DNA of 64,000 nt, taken from NCBI GenBank assembly GCA_026120185.1, contig JANUWF010002066.1, positions 310,001-374,000 of the forward strand. Direction: 5' to 3'. Under the pieces are notes generated by a model that did not search any database, was not told the DNA's origin, and saw only the letters and a program-made list of their open reading frames with translations. Positions within the stretch are counted from its first letter, which is position 1. Each line of letters starts with the position of its first letter. Below, piece by piece: positions 24,655-35,999 of this stretch. Source of the stretch: Voacanga thouarsii. Its lineage: Eukaryota; Streptophyta; Magnoliopsida; Gentianales; Apocynaceae. The translations under genes were made by a program, and so were the position numbers.

Positions 24655-26256
24655 TGGTTTGCATGAGTGATTTGTGCTATATATATAAAATAGATCCAAT
24701 ACTCAACTAAATTTTAAAATAAAATATCAATTTAACTCACATGGACATACATTTTGGGTAAGTATATCCATCATATAGTATAGAATATGGTTGGTAAGTA
24801 TCGAAGATCTTAAGAAAAGACCGTCAACTACCACTACTTTCTTCCAAATATCATTGTCCAATCAATCAAAATAGAGAAGTATAAATAATTAATTATCACA
24901 AGTTAAGTGGTCAAGAGTATTACCAACAAAAAAAAAAACCCAAATTTCAAGTTAAAGCCAAAAGATTACCGAGGCAAAATTAAAGTAATGAAAAGGGGAT
25001 TGGACATGCAATTTAAGAGAAATCCCCACTTCTAAGCATTACTCATTCAACCAATTAATATCTAATTCAAGTATTGGCAAAAATTTCCAAATAAATTGAT
25101 ATTCACTATTTCTCAAGTAATGAATATCGTACCCATGAGCCCAATCCATAGATATCTCTATTCATATAAATCAAATCTAAGGATGTATAAAATTAAGGAA
25201 ATCAAAATCTAAGCCAAAAAGTAATAGAATCCCTATCTCTATGTGACCTCATAATCTCAAATATCACCAAGTTCTAAATCCCTCAAATTCTTTCTCAATT
25301 TCATCAAGAGATAACAAATCCCTGGATCAACATACAAGGGAACCCATCTTATACATCATTTCTTAAGTTCAATAGAAGAGCATTACCCAAATATTCAATC
25401 CAATCAATCAAAATTCAAGTGATAGATTACTCAAAATAGATAATAATAGATCAAATAACAATCAAATATAAGAGTAATATAGGATACAACCCTTTAGTTA
25501 CAACTCAATCAAATAGATCTAGCAACCATAAAGTTAAATTACAGAGAATTAAAAGGAAGAACTCATAGACAATGATCCTTCTTCTTCCTTGCAATCTTCC
25601 TTTAGGTGCCCTTTTTTCCTTTTCAAATCACCTTAGACCTTCTCTTCTTGGCCTTCTCTTACAGTTCTAAGGGGTTTTCTTAGAGTTTTCTTCTATTTTT
25701 CTCTTGCCTCTTCTTTTATCTTCAAAGAAAAAGAGTATTTATAGATTAGGTGACCAAAACCCTTGAAATCTGCAAAACAGGGTGTCATTTGCGATGTTGC
25801 ATGGTGACGTAGAAGGTGGCTTGCATGTCGTCGTGCATGCTTTGATGCTTTAGGTTTCCTTCAAAACGATGTCATGGCTCTTGATTTCTTCATGTGCTAG
25901 AAATGTGCACAATGCCATAACTCGTGCGATGCACGGCACTATCAAGCTTCAGGATCCCAACTATTTCTAACTTACACAGTGCCATGTCATATGGGATGTA
26001 TAGTGATGTGTACCTCCAGATCCTCGACTCTTAACCTTCTGGTCTTGCACGCTGCCGTGTAGGACGAGGGTGATAACGCTATAGGTTTCCAGAGTTGTTC
26101 TTTTTCAATATTTTTCTCTTTGAAATCTTTCCTTATTTCAACTCTCTTCATTTATATCAAGAAAAGAGAAAATGGGAAAGATAAATAGCAATCTATAATG
26201 AATTTTAAGAATTTAAATCTTTAATGTTATGTAAAATTGCATGCAATTATCAAACA
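24655..26256 (-). repeat. Gypsy 3' LTR (left side)
   Basis: 1602 bp, running on the + strand from TGGTTTGCATGAG to TTATCAAACA. It matches the right-side LTR almost throughout, for example AACTACCACTACTTTCTxCC, and a CTTCTTCCTTGCAATCTTCC block near 25578. The region 25590-26090 contains the GATG(C/T)-rich phrases typical of Athila-type LTRs. Confidence 0.85.
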
Positions 26257-27539
26257 TCCATTCCCTATACTTCAGCTTTTGTTTGTCATCAAGCAAATAT
26301 TCACTATATAAAAGCGCTCCAAGCAAAAAACATGTATATCAAAAGTAGATTCTTGGCCACAATGAATATTATGGAAAAGATATTCATTTTCTATTGAGAT
26401 GAAAATTCAATTTAAGTTTATTCAACAAAGCTAAACTTGTGTATAACATATATATTTGAATAGATAAAACCAAAGCCATCAAAGTTGGATTGGATAAGTC
26501 TATATCTATTCAACAAGTGTCATCCTATTTCCTAAGTCAAAAATATGACTCAAGTGATTCATATAAGTAGGGAATGATGAGTTACTTAAATTCTCTTACT
26601 TCCAAAAACTACTGCAGTCCAAGTAGTAAAAAAGAGATCGGTCTATATGCTCACTTTTGTAGGGTAATGTAATTGCCTAATTAAGATAAAATAAAAGATT
26701 TTCAACTTTTACATTACCCTCTCATTTTCTTTCTATTGCAATCTAACGTAATTGCTTAATAAAGATATAATAAAAGACTTTCAATAATTACATTACTTTA
26801 CTTATTTCTCTCATGATTTTGCCCCAATCCATATTTACTTAAATCACAAATAAAGATTAGCTAGAAGATCATAGAATATGAATACGTCAAAAAGTCCTTA
26901 TTTAAATTTCATCACGAGTTTTTCATCAAATCCTAAGAAATAAAATATCATCAGATTAATTAAAACATAGACAAGGTTAAGCCAAATTCTTAAAATCTAA
27001 TTCATATCATATCAAATATACATAATTACCTAAGAATATCCAGTTAAAATAAATTCATTCCAAATGCTCATGTCAAGAGAAAAAGAATAGTAATTCCAAA
27101 GTAGGTCAAGATCAACCAAAAATCGAAAAAATTTAGCTCAAATTTTCACAAACAAATTTTCAAAATACAAATAAAATCCATAAATGATCTTGCAAAAAAT
27201 ATACCCTAATCTCTTCCCTACACTTAAAATAGATAATGTCTTCATTGGCCAAAATTGTGTATAATATGTACACAATAGAATGAAAATAATAATAAAAAGG
27301 AAAGAATGAAAGTAATACTCCCTAAGTGATTTGATGTTAAATGTGATTGGCAAGAAGAGAAGATTATCATCCCTTAAGAAATTCAAAGTTCTCTACATTC
27401 ATCCAAAGATAATCACCAAATAAGTAAGATAGATCAAAATAAAATACTAAAATGCTGAAAGTGAAATAAAATAATAAAATAGTGAAATGTGATGTATAGA
27501 GAATGAACTACTCCTATCCCTATCTCTATAAAAGCAAAA
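26257..27539 (-). other. Gypsy 3' untranslated region and polypurine tract
   Basis: On the minus strand a purine-rich GGGAATGGA lies directly before the LTR start TGTTTGAT, a credible polypurine tract. The rest is AT-rich sequence with a direct repeat (GTAATGTAATTGCCTAATTAAGA at about 26662 resembles ACGTAATTGCTTAATAAAGA at about 26746). No coding region is supportable. Confidence 0.5.
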
Positions 27540-28093
27540 ATGGCCTAATCATATCGAAATAGCCCTAGCCTCATCCGCCTCCTCTGCTGCTCTGAGGTCC
27601 GTTCTGAGGATGGCCAGGCTCACTGGACTATACTGCTACAGCCTCTGCCACATTTGGTGCAAGAATTTGTCTGATCCATCTCGTCTGTGACCCAGGCTCT
27701 TGAGAGTGCTCTGAATATCTTTTTGGGTATTGTAGATCTACTCCAACTGTGCCTCCAAATAAGAAGATAGCCGCTCCTACTGCTGTTGTCTAACTGCCTC
27801 GATCAGACTAGCAATCATGCCCTATTACTGATGGTGCATCTGACTCTGCTGCTCAACAGTACCTTGCAAAGTATTTAATCCCATGGTCAATATAGCAAAG
27901 TGAGTGTAGACCTAAGCTTGAAAGTCCACTGTGGCTATAGGTCTCCCAATGTTAGGCCGCTAGGCCTTGGAGGACTCTGTTGGTGCTGTCTACTGCTATT
28001 GGACTGACTAATACTATGGAGCTAGTTGCTGACTAGACCTTTATTTGAACTCACTAGAACTTAGCCATCTCCTAGTATTCTCATTATAACTAT
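27540..28093 (-). pseudogene. C-terminal part of the Gypsy second ORF
   Basis: Read on the minus strand, the frame downstream of the CACTA insertion gives Gln/Ser-rich and coiled-coil-like pieces: MIASLIEAVRQQQ, RLSSYLEAQLE, YNTQKDIQSTLKSLGHRRDG and DKFLHQMWQRL, ending near 27560. This resembles the C-terminal tail of plant Athila/Tat-associated ORFs that follow the PF20167 domain. Several stops are present. It is the continuation of the ORF at 35148-35996. Confidence 0.55.
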
Positions 28094-28104
28094 CACTACT
28101 AAAA

Positions 28105-28560
28105 ATTCAGGTAAATATGACGACCAGAAAATCATCGTATTTGAGAAAATACCATCGTTTTTATTATAAACGACAGTTTTTTGACCGTCGTATATAATGG
28201 CGTCGTTTTTATTAAAAATTGCCGAAAAATCTTCGTATTTACGTAATGCGATGGTGTAAATATGATGGTCAGAGAAAAGCATCACAATTACTCACCTGGG
28301 TTGAGATCCTGCAAACTGTCGCATTTTGTGAAAAAATCGTCATAATTACTCTGTAAATACAACAGTTTTAAACCGTCGCAAATACTTGTTAATTGCGACG
28401 GCCCTAATCGTCGTAATTACTAAGTATTTGTAACAGTATCCAATCGTGGCAATAAATCTCAGAGCCATTGCGATCATTATTAAAAACGATTACTCAGACT
28501 GTCGTATTTATTCTGTTAAGCCATTACCAAATGCAACGGTCTTGTGACATGATAAGAAAA
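28105..28560. repeat. CACTA left subterminal repeats
   Basis: Short motifs such as GACCGTCGTAT, TTGCGACGG, AACCGTCGCAA and ATCGTCGTAATTAC recur at 15-40 bp spacing in both orientations. They mirror the arrays at the right end and are the likely transposase-binding sites. Confidence 0.75.
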
Positions 28561-29165
28561 GATTAATTTCTTTTTAAAAAAAAATAATTGATTGGAATTT
28601 AAGCTTATTCACCTGTAATTTCAAACTAAATACAATTCGTTCAACTCATTCAACACCAATCACAATAAAATACAATTTTCTTAATGCCAAACAAATCAAA
28701 ATTAATATCTTGAACATTGAAATCATAAATAATCCTTAAACTCCACAAGAGAAGTGATACTACATATATAACAAGTAGGAAATGCCAAGGAATTTATTAG
28801 AAATAGTAGTACATATAAAATAAGAAACAAAATTGAGTACGTCAATCCTCCCTGGTATCATCTTCTCCCCTTCCCTCTTATCTCTTCCCAGTATCATCTT
28901 TTCTGCTTCTTCCTTGTCTCTTTCTCTTATTAGTCTCAACAAAATATTAGTTTTTACCTAACATAGCTCAAGGTCAGTAGGTTAGGCTTTAAAACATCTT
29001 CTTACCTCACACAATACACAAATCGGATATCAATCTCGACACTAAAATGATTCCAAACCATCGCATCATCTTTAAAAAAATAAAGTACAAATGTAAACTT
29101 AGAATATTAAAATGTAGACATGTACCGACATAAATTTTCTAAATTATGAAATTAATGTGCATATT

Positions 29166-29510
29166 CTGTAACAAAACCCAATTATATTTAAAATCACAAC
29201 AATAGAAAAATATCAAGGCAGTGCAATTAAAATATTTTGGGCACTAATGTGACTCCAATAAAAGATAAGGTAGCGCAATTAAAATATTTTATGTAAAATG
29301 AGCAAACCAATCGTCTTTTTCCCTTTTTCCCTGTCTCTTTCTGCAACAAAACCCAGTTATATTTAATGTCACAACAACAGAAAAATGTTAGGCAGTGCAA
29401 TTAAAATATTTTATATAAAATGAGCAAACCAATCGTCTTTTTCCCTTCCCCCTTGTCCCTTTCTGCAACAAAATCGAATTATATTTAAAGTCACAAAAAC
29501 AAAAAAAATG
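29166..29510. repeat. Three-unit tandem repeat upstream of the RKD copy
   Basis: Units beginning GTAACAAAACCCA (29166), CTGCAACAAAACCCAG (29341) and CTGCAACAAAATCG (29463) share GTGCAATTAAAATATTTT and GAGCAAACCAATCGTCTTTT. The last two are 122 bp apart. The first unit holds about 53 extra bases. Confidence 0.75.
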
Positions 29511-29969
29511 TCAAAATAGTGCAATTAAAATATAACCAGCATTTTGTATAACGCATCCATGTAGCCAGTTAAAATCCCCACACATATAACCAAAGATAAG
29601 CCTTATCCTGAACCATATGTTACCATATGAACAATTTTCATTTTGATGATATCAAACATCCTGAAAGTACATAAGGAAATCCCAGATTAGAATTGAATAG
29701 AGAACTCAATAAGAATAGAAAATCCCAGATGAGAACTGAACAGAGAACTCAATAAAATAAGAACTCAAAAATTAACTTTTCCTCTTCCTCTTTGTCTCTT
29801 TCTTTCTTCCTTTATTCCCGCACATAACCTTTCATCTCCATTTTTCCCTTCCTCCTTGTCTCTTTTTCTCCTAGTCCTCCCTCCCCTTTTCCGCATAGAT
29901 ATATATATCCTTTAGTCATCAGTCACCACAAAGGGATCGGGATTTCTTATTCGGTTCTCTTTCTCAAAG

Positions 29970-30903
29970 ATGGATAGTTGTAATTCGTTTGAAATGTGGT
30001 CAAATTTTGAATTAACTTCCAATCAAGAAGATTTTGATATATTTTCCTTTCCAAGTCAACCACTTCCTCTTGATTTCAGGTGAGATATTTTTCAGGCCTT
30101 TTTTTGGGAGGAGGGGGGTTTCACCCGTATTCTTCATCTGGTTTGGTTTGCTGTATTATGAATCAGTAAAAGTTATAAATATGCTACTTTGGATTTCCAA
30201 TTTGATTTACCTATTCAAGAGACTATTTTTTATGCTATTCCTCTAATGGAGGATATACTTGTGTATGATTTTTTCTACTCCCTAATAAATTTTGAACAAA
30301 GTCAGAACATGGCTCTTGTGAAGGAAATGACTATTGAAGGTATCACTTTAGATGAAATTCCTGTGGAGAAGAAGATAATCATGAGGCAGCGAAAAGAGAA
30401 GGGCAGTAGTTCCAAGACACTATCAAGAGCAATCATTTCGAAGTATTTTTACATGACACTCACTTGGACGGCCAAAGAACTGAATGTTTGCTGAACCGGT
30501 CTAAAAAAAAGATGTAGGGAGTTAGAAATTTGTTGATGGCCTTACAGGAAGTTTATGAACTTGGAGACCCTAATAAAAAATGTTCAAGTTCTTTCTCACA
30601 TACACTTGTGTATGAAGAACTAATAATTATATGGCCCCAAAGTTAACAAAGAAATAATAATTTAAAAGCTTCCATTTAGATTTACAGAGTTTGTGAAATG
30701 AAGAAGAAGGAGTACATATGGTTGAGAAGAAGTTGAGAATGGTCATTGAGATACTGGAACGTGAGAAGAAGTTAGTGGAAGAAATCCCTGATATGAAGTT
30801 GGAAGACCAAACAAAGAGACTGAGACAAGCATATTTCAAGGCCAAATATGAAAAGAGAAAACTCATGGATCTAGAAAAAATTTTGACAGATCTTTCCCTA
30901 TAA
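29970..30903 (+). pseudogene. RKD-like: Captured RWP-RK (RKD-type) transcription factor gene
   Basis: Exon 1 (29970-30079) encodes 36 residues (MDSCNSFEMWSNFEL...SQPLPLDF) and ends at a CAG|GTGAG donor. Exon 2 (about 30165-30578) encodes an acidic region and then the RWP-RK DNA-binding domain: KTLSRAIISKYFYMTLTWTA, KELNV, LKKRCRELE and WPYRKFMNLETLIKNVQ. Exon 3 (30688-30903) follows a TTTACAG acceptor and encodes a coiled coil, [20 protein letters not shown], then [20 protein letters not shown] and a stop. RKD proteins are plant-specific regulators of egg-cell and gametophyte identity. Two stops fall in the domain (TGA at 30492 and 30534) and one near the start of exon 3, so no full protein is made. 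Retained introns show capture from genomic DNA rather than cDNA. Confidence 0.8.
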
Positions 30904-30969
30904 ATTGAATATTTTCCAAGTACTAGGTCACTTCAAAATGCGCAATTATGCAATTCAACATTCAACAAT

Positions 30970-31440
30970 ATGGAGCATTATTTTGGAGAGGATCTTGGAG
31001 GATTGGATTGACTAAGAAAAGAACCTTTAAAGTCAATGGTAACCAATTGAAACATTATTTTGGAGAGAATCTTAGAGGATTGGATTGACTTGATACCACA
31101 TTCCATGAAGGATAATGTTCTTTGATCTCTAGAGAGTTATTTTTTTCTTTTGATCTTTTCTTTTGTTCCTTTTCATTATATTTTCTTTTTTATGTTAATT
31201 TTAGTTTAATTTTCTTTTGATACTTTTATGGTGTGTTTTATTTTATTTTGTGCTTTGTTTTTAAGTTGTGGAATACTCTTACCAAATACAATAATCCTTT
31301 TTTGAAGGAATTCAACTATCTAATTTCTTATGATATTTATGCCTTGGGGAGTATTACCTCTTGGATATGCTTGTATTATTTTATTTTTAGACCTTTGAGG
31401 ATAATGTTTAATTTAAGTTTGAGGACATAGCAGTAATAAA
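30970..31440 (+). pseudogene. Gypsy (Tat/Athila-type) pol C-terminus and downstream leader
   Basis: The + strand reads TFKVNGNQLKHYFGENLRG at about 31027-31083, matching the terminal integrase segment FKVNGxRLKHY of plant Tat/Athila polyproteins. Downstream, GAGGATAATGTTTAATTTAAG at about 31397-31418 resembles the GAGGACAATG-type spacer that usually follows. A partial second copy of the same HYFGEDLGGLD segment lies just upstream at about 30970-31011. The surrounding Gypsy element runs on the opposite strand, so this is a separate acquisition by the CACTA element. Confidence 0.6.
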
Positions 31441-32984
31441 CTAATCACGAATAATAAAGGCTAATACGAAACATTTCTTCTTTCTTTTTCAAAAAATTCT
31501 GCAATTGATTTTCTACCTATATAAAGCCACTAGGAAGTCTGTTCACACATCAATAAGCCAAACTCAAGAAAAACACATGAACAACAACAAAGATAGTACT
31601 CTTTGTTTGTTGTATCACACATTAGAAAATAAAATAATTTGAAAACATGCATTCTTTTCCTCTCCATTATCAGAACTTTTTTTGAAAACACTACAGTTCC
31701 ACAAATCAGCATCAACTTCCACAATAACACTACAGTTCCACAAATCAACATCAACACTACAGTTCCCTTTCACCAATAATCACAATGCCAATACCAAATC
31801 TCCACATCAACTTTTCAACACTCCAACAACTCCACAAATCAACATTTAACAATTCAACAACACAAGAATTTCCAAAACAAATATGCTCCAGAAATATTCA
31901 TAGAAATATAAAAATAATTCCAGACTCACAGAGCATAAAAATCCTGCAATCAGGCTCCTTTTGAGGTACAATAGAATAGTAGAGGTATCTGATCAACAGA
32001 GGAAAAGAAATAAATAAAAATAAAAAACTATACCCAAATGAAGCTTTTGATAACACAATCATAGAAGTTGACCATCTATAAAACAAACTAAACATGCCTA
32101 GAACGCAAACTTCTTCATAACCTTATAATTGCATTGAATATTGATCATAACGTTCTGAAATACATAAAAACAAACTTATTCAAAATTCAGAAAAAAAAAT
32201 GCAAGTTTCAAATGCCAAAGGCTTCAAAAGGATCCAATGTCCAGAAAAATGTTAATCTGTCAGTAAAGAACGACAAAATTTCAAATTCAAGAGGTGTTCC
32301 AGATAATTTAATTTAAAACATTTAAGTTGTGATCAATTTGGCCCAAAGCTTCTCTTTCTCCAAAAATAAATAACCAAATAAACTTCTAAATATCTCAGTT
32401 CGGATCCTCCAGTTAAACCTTCAAATTCACAGCTATCCTAAATGGGCATCGCGAAGTGCCATTTGATACACCACACATCATCTTAGTTCCTGTCCACTTT
32501 CATGACTACCCATTAACACTGCTTTCTTTAATTTATATTGTAGTTCAAATGAGATAATTACTAATCTTGGAAATACAGGCTCCTTCTTGATTCCACCCAC
32601 CTTCTTTATAATCAGAGATGATAAAATGCCTATGTCCCCATGTACTAGTTCCTTGCAGATTAGAACTGTAAACGGTTATGACCTATGAGTTAGGAGACCT
32701 GCAATGATTCCATCAGGATTTCAACATACAAGTCACCCCACGGTAACATCAAGAGATGCCCAAAGCATAATCTGGATGAAATTGGACACCAAGATTTAAA
32801 CTCACACAAACATATGACTGTGAACCAGGAATTTCACCACTAATGATGGTCCAACTCTTTGATTACTAAATGTAATATAGCAACTAAAATAAGAAAACAA
32901 CAGTCGCTTACCTAGAATTTGTAAACAAGCTTTAGAACTTCATCCCACATGCTTCAGAATCTTTAAGTAGAAAGAAGTGTACAG
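31441..32984. other. CACTA interior, unassigned
   Basis: AT-rich sequence without a recognisable gene. A duplicated phrase ACACTACAGTTCCACAAATC occurs at about 31688 and 31728. The block 32400-32880 has gene-like base composition but no family I can name in any frame. It could be another captured host fragment or part of a TNPA-like region. Confidence 0.4.
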
Positions 32985-33530
32985 TGCTAAAGGAGCGTGG
33001 GAGAAGGCTGCTGTGGGGAGGGCTCGGGAGAAGGGTCTGCAAGTGGGGGAGGGAGGGCGGGGAGGGGGTGCGCGGGGGTGGGCGATCGGGGTGGGATTAC
33101 GGGGGAGGCGGGGGAAGGGGTTGCGGGGAAGGGCGAAAGAGAAGGGTCTATGGGTGGGGGGAAGGAGCTCGGGAAGGGGGTGCGCTGGGCAGCAGGGGTG
33201 GGCAACCAAGGTAGGGCTACGGGGGAGGCGGGGGAAGGGGCTGCGGGGAAGGGCACAGTAGAAGGGTCTGGGGGTGGTTGGAGGCAGCGTGGGGAGAGGG
33301 CCGCTGGGGTGGGCTGCGGGGGAGGCAGGGGGGGAGCATAGGAAGGGGCTACAAGAGGGAGCGCAAGCAAAGGGGGCGGCAGGAGGAGGAAGGGGGAAGG
33401 GGACAATGAGTGCCAGCGGGAGCTGCGGGCAAGGGGCGACAAGAGGGGGAAGAGGCTGCAGGAAGGGGGAAAGGGCTGGGTGGGTTAGTGCGGGTGGGGG
33501 GCAGCGGCAAGTGATGTAGATCTCGTAGAG
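32985..33530. repeat. GC-rich, G-tract-dense repeat with 120-bp period
   Basis: The + strand is dominated by G runs of 3-7. The phrase TACGGGGGAGGCGGGGGAAG appears at 33098 and again exactly 120 bp later at 33218, with a weaker third match near 33313. Open frames on both strands (for example 32987-33442 and 32997-33341) are Gly/Arg or Pro/Ser readings of the repeat and are not genes. The tract has the pattern needed for G-quadruplexes. Confidence 0.8.
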
Positions 33531-34734
33531 GGTGGGTGTGTCGGCTACTTCTTTGGTTGTTAATGTGGTATGGCCGAAAGCATAAAGTGATGTAGATAGC
33601 TAAAGGAGAAAATATTTCTAACACAATCTATTGCAAGTGTTTAAAAAACAAAATGTTTCTAAAAATAGCATTATTGAAGTTAGTACAATTAAGTTTATAA
33701 AAAAAACTTAGTTTTTTATTCGTTCTCTTTTCAATCTTCAATCAACTTTAGTTTCAGTGATGTACTTTGATGTGTTTTTTTTTTTTTTTTTTTCTATTTT
33801 TCTATTATACTTTTACTGTTTAAAAATAATTATTACTTTTGAATTTTTTATTTCAAAATGTGTATATCATTTAATGAAATCAAGAATATATTTATTGTCT
33901 TTTTGCAATTGTACCATTTTTATTTATTACTTTTTTAAATAATAAATATTAATTTTTTAATTGCAAAACAGCTCTACAAATTTTAATAAAGATAATTTAG
34001 TCTTTAAAAAAAACTCTACAATTAAATTTATCTTTAATTGGAACTAAGGCATTATTCTTGTTTGTAAATGTTAAAATAATGCACTACTGCAAAAAATCAT
34101 TAGAATAAATGCTATAAGTTGGAGATTATGAGACAGCTGGAGATTTATAAGATAGAATGTCTATAAAAGTTTACTTTTATAATAAAAATTATAGATAGAA
34201 TGTCTATATATATAATTAAATGTAACATCAAGAGATAGTATACTCTACCTAGGTATATATGTAGATATATATGTACACATAAAAAATTATTTTTGTTATA
34301 TAACATATTAATCTAATACTCACTAACTAATAAGGATATATTATACTGTATATAAATAATATATATATATATATATATATATTAGAATAACTAATAATTA
34401 AAACAAAATTCAAGCTTTTTAATACCAGTATATGAAAACTTAAAATGTAAACAAAAATGTATTTTAAAAATCAATGATTTAACCATTACATGTATTTATA
34501 AAATTTAAACAAGTTTAGTGACCAAATTTGAAGGTCGTTGGTTTTAGTTGTCACATTTGTGCAATAATATCTATAAAAATAGAAAGATATCTTAGTATTT
34601 ACAAATATAAAGATATCAAATTAACGATCTAGCCGTTAAATTTATTGTAATAATTACCAATAGTATTGTAACTAAATTTGAAAATAATCAGATAAAATTT
34701 AAAATAATTTTGAGGGGCTTTGTTATAATTAGAC
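33531..34734. other. CACTA interior, AT-rich noncoding
   Basis: Nothing codes here. It contains a T20-type run near 33777-33793 and an (AT)n stretch at about 34361-34382. Confidence 0.5.
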
Positions 34735-35130
34735 TAAAAACGACAGTTATAATAAACCATTGTATTTGGTCTACTATATTACGACGGTTATAATAAACCG
34801 TCATATTTGGCCTATTCTATTACGACGGTTAAAATAAACCATTGTATTTGGCCTACTCTATTGCAATAGTTATAATAAACCGTCATATTTGGTCTAAATA
34901 TTATGACGGTTAAAATAAACCGTCGTATTTGACCTACTCTATTGCGATGGTTACAATAAACTGTCGTATTTGGTTTACCTATTACGACGGTTTGTACCAA
35001 ACACGACGATTTGTACCAAATACGACGGTTGGAATTGGACTGTCGTATTAGGTCTATCTATTGCGACCGTTTCAAAACCATTGTATAAAGTAACCTATTA
35101 TGACGATTTTTTTATCGTCACATTTGCCCC
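34735..35130. repeat. CACTA right subterminal tandem repeats
   Basis: Units of about 60-62 bp repeat from 34735, each with TACGACGGTTATAATAAACC followed by a CGT(C/A)ATTTGG(C/T)CTA segment. At least five units are visible to 34980, then looser ACGACGGTT words continue to the terminus. Confidence 0.8.
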
Positions 35131-35147
35131 ATTTTTTTGTAGTGTAT

Positions 35148-35996
35148 TTCCACAACTCTCCAATGTCCTATCTATCATTATCTTACTAGTGGTGGTTATG
35201 GTAGCTAACTCCCCATCTAAAGGCATGTGGAAGTACTGGAGAATCTTAGTAATAACTAGGGGAAAAGCAAAGGCCTTAGAGGGATAGGTAGAAAAAACAA
35301 CATCTTGCATGATAGAGATGCTCAAAGAGGCTAGAGGGACTAACTGAGCATAGATAAGCTTATGCACAATATAAATATCAACCATCTTCCCCTCATTAAA
35401 CCTACTAGCTCTAGGAGTTATATTAAAACCCAGCAGATAAACAACTCATCTGTACTGAGGAGGGAGGTCAGTCACATGTAAGACCTCAGCCTGTCCAGCT
35501 AAGCGATAAACTAAATGGAGCTCAGCCCTAGCTTCATGAAACTTTCAGTCAACATTTGACACCATCTTCTTATTGTAAGTGTCAATCTCAATCTAATTAC
35601 CCCCATCTCAGATCCCCAAAATATTGCCCAATAGCTCCCTAGACAAGTGGATGGGAATTCCCCTCATTGTAGCGTCAATATTCCTCAAGTTATTTTACTT
35701 CTTGGCCTCCATGTTAGCATAGAACTCCTTAATTAAATTAGGATAATAAAAACCCTTTAAACCAAGAATGGGACCCCAACCCACATGTCTAAATAAATAA
35801 GAGAGTTCAATTCATGGTCTAAGACAGGATCCATTGTCCTTTCAATAATGATCTTTCTATTCTCCTTTTTCTCAAACCATTCTTTGCATTCATCATTAAC
35901 AAATCTACCACTAGTGAAGGGTTGTGGTTGGAGTGAGGAAACCTCACCTCTCTTTCTCTTAGAAGGCAATTTAGTAGCAACATGTTTGGGAGCCAT
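35148..35996 (-). pseudogene. Gypsy-borne 'putative plant transposon protein' ORF (PF20167-like), N-terminal part
   Basis: On the minus strand the ORF starts at Met 35996 (MAPKHVATKLPSKRKRG), with a basic nuclear-signal-like stretch. It continues RFVNDECKEWFEKKENRKII, MWVGVPFLV, a FYAN block, RGIPIHLSRELLGNIL, HEARAELH, and later MVDIYIVHKLIYAQ and a degenerate C-terminal block ending near 35150. The FYAN-then-RGIPI order is that of the domain annotated 'putative plant transposon protein' (PF20167) that accompanies plant Gypsy elements. Its biochemical role is unknown to me. A 37-codon hydrophobic in-frame extension upstream (to 36107) is probably untranslated. Stops occur at about 35755 and further on, and CACTA cut the frame at 35147. 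Confidence 0.65.
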
Positions 35997-35999
35997 AAA

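Larger units (their letters stand above)
28094..35144. mobile_element. CACTA (EnSpm) element carrying captured sequences
   Basis: The left end is CACTACTAAAAATT and the right end is TTTTTTTGTAGTG, giving matching CACTAC termini. Both sides have the 3-bp target duplication TAT (28091-28093 and 35145-35147). Subterminal regions are packed with ACGACGGT-type words in both orientations, the expected transposase-binding layout. No TNP2-type transposase was found in 7.05 kb, so the element is nonautonomous. It carries an RKD-like gene copy (29970-30903), a Gypsy pol terminus (about 30970-31440) and a GC-rich 120-bp repeat (32985-33530). Confidence 0.85.

Noticed and set aside
32940..33624. Long Gly/Arg and Pro/Ser open frames on both strands
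   Set aside because: Stop codons are rare in any frame of this G-rich 120-bp repeat. Frames on both strands stay open, so none is evidence of a gene.
34735..34990. CRISPR-like regular array
   Set aside because: The units are degenerate, contain internal inverted words, and sit at a CACTA terminus, fitting transposase-binding subterminal repeats.
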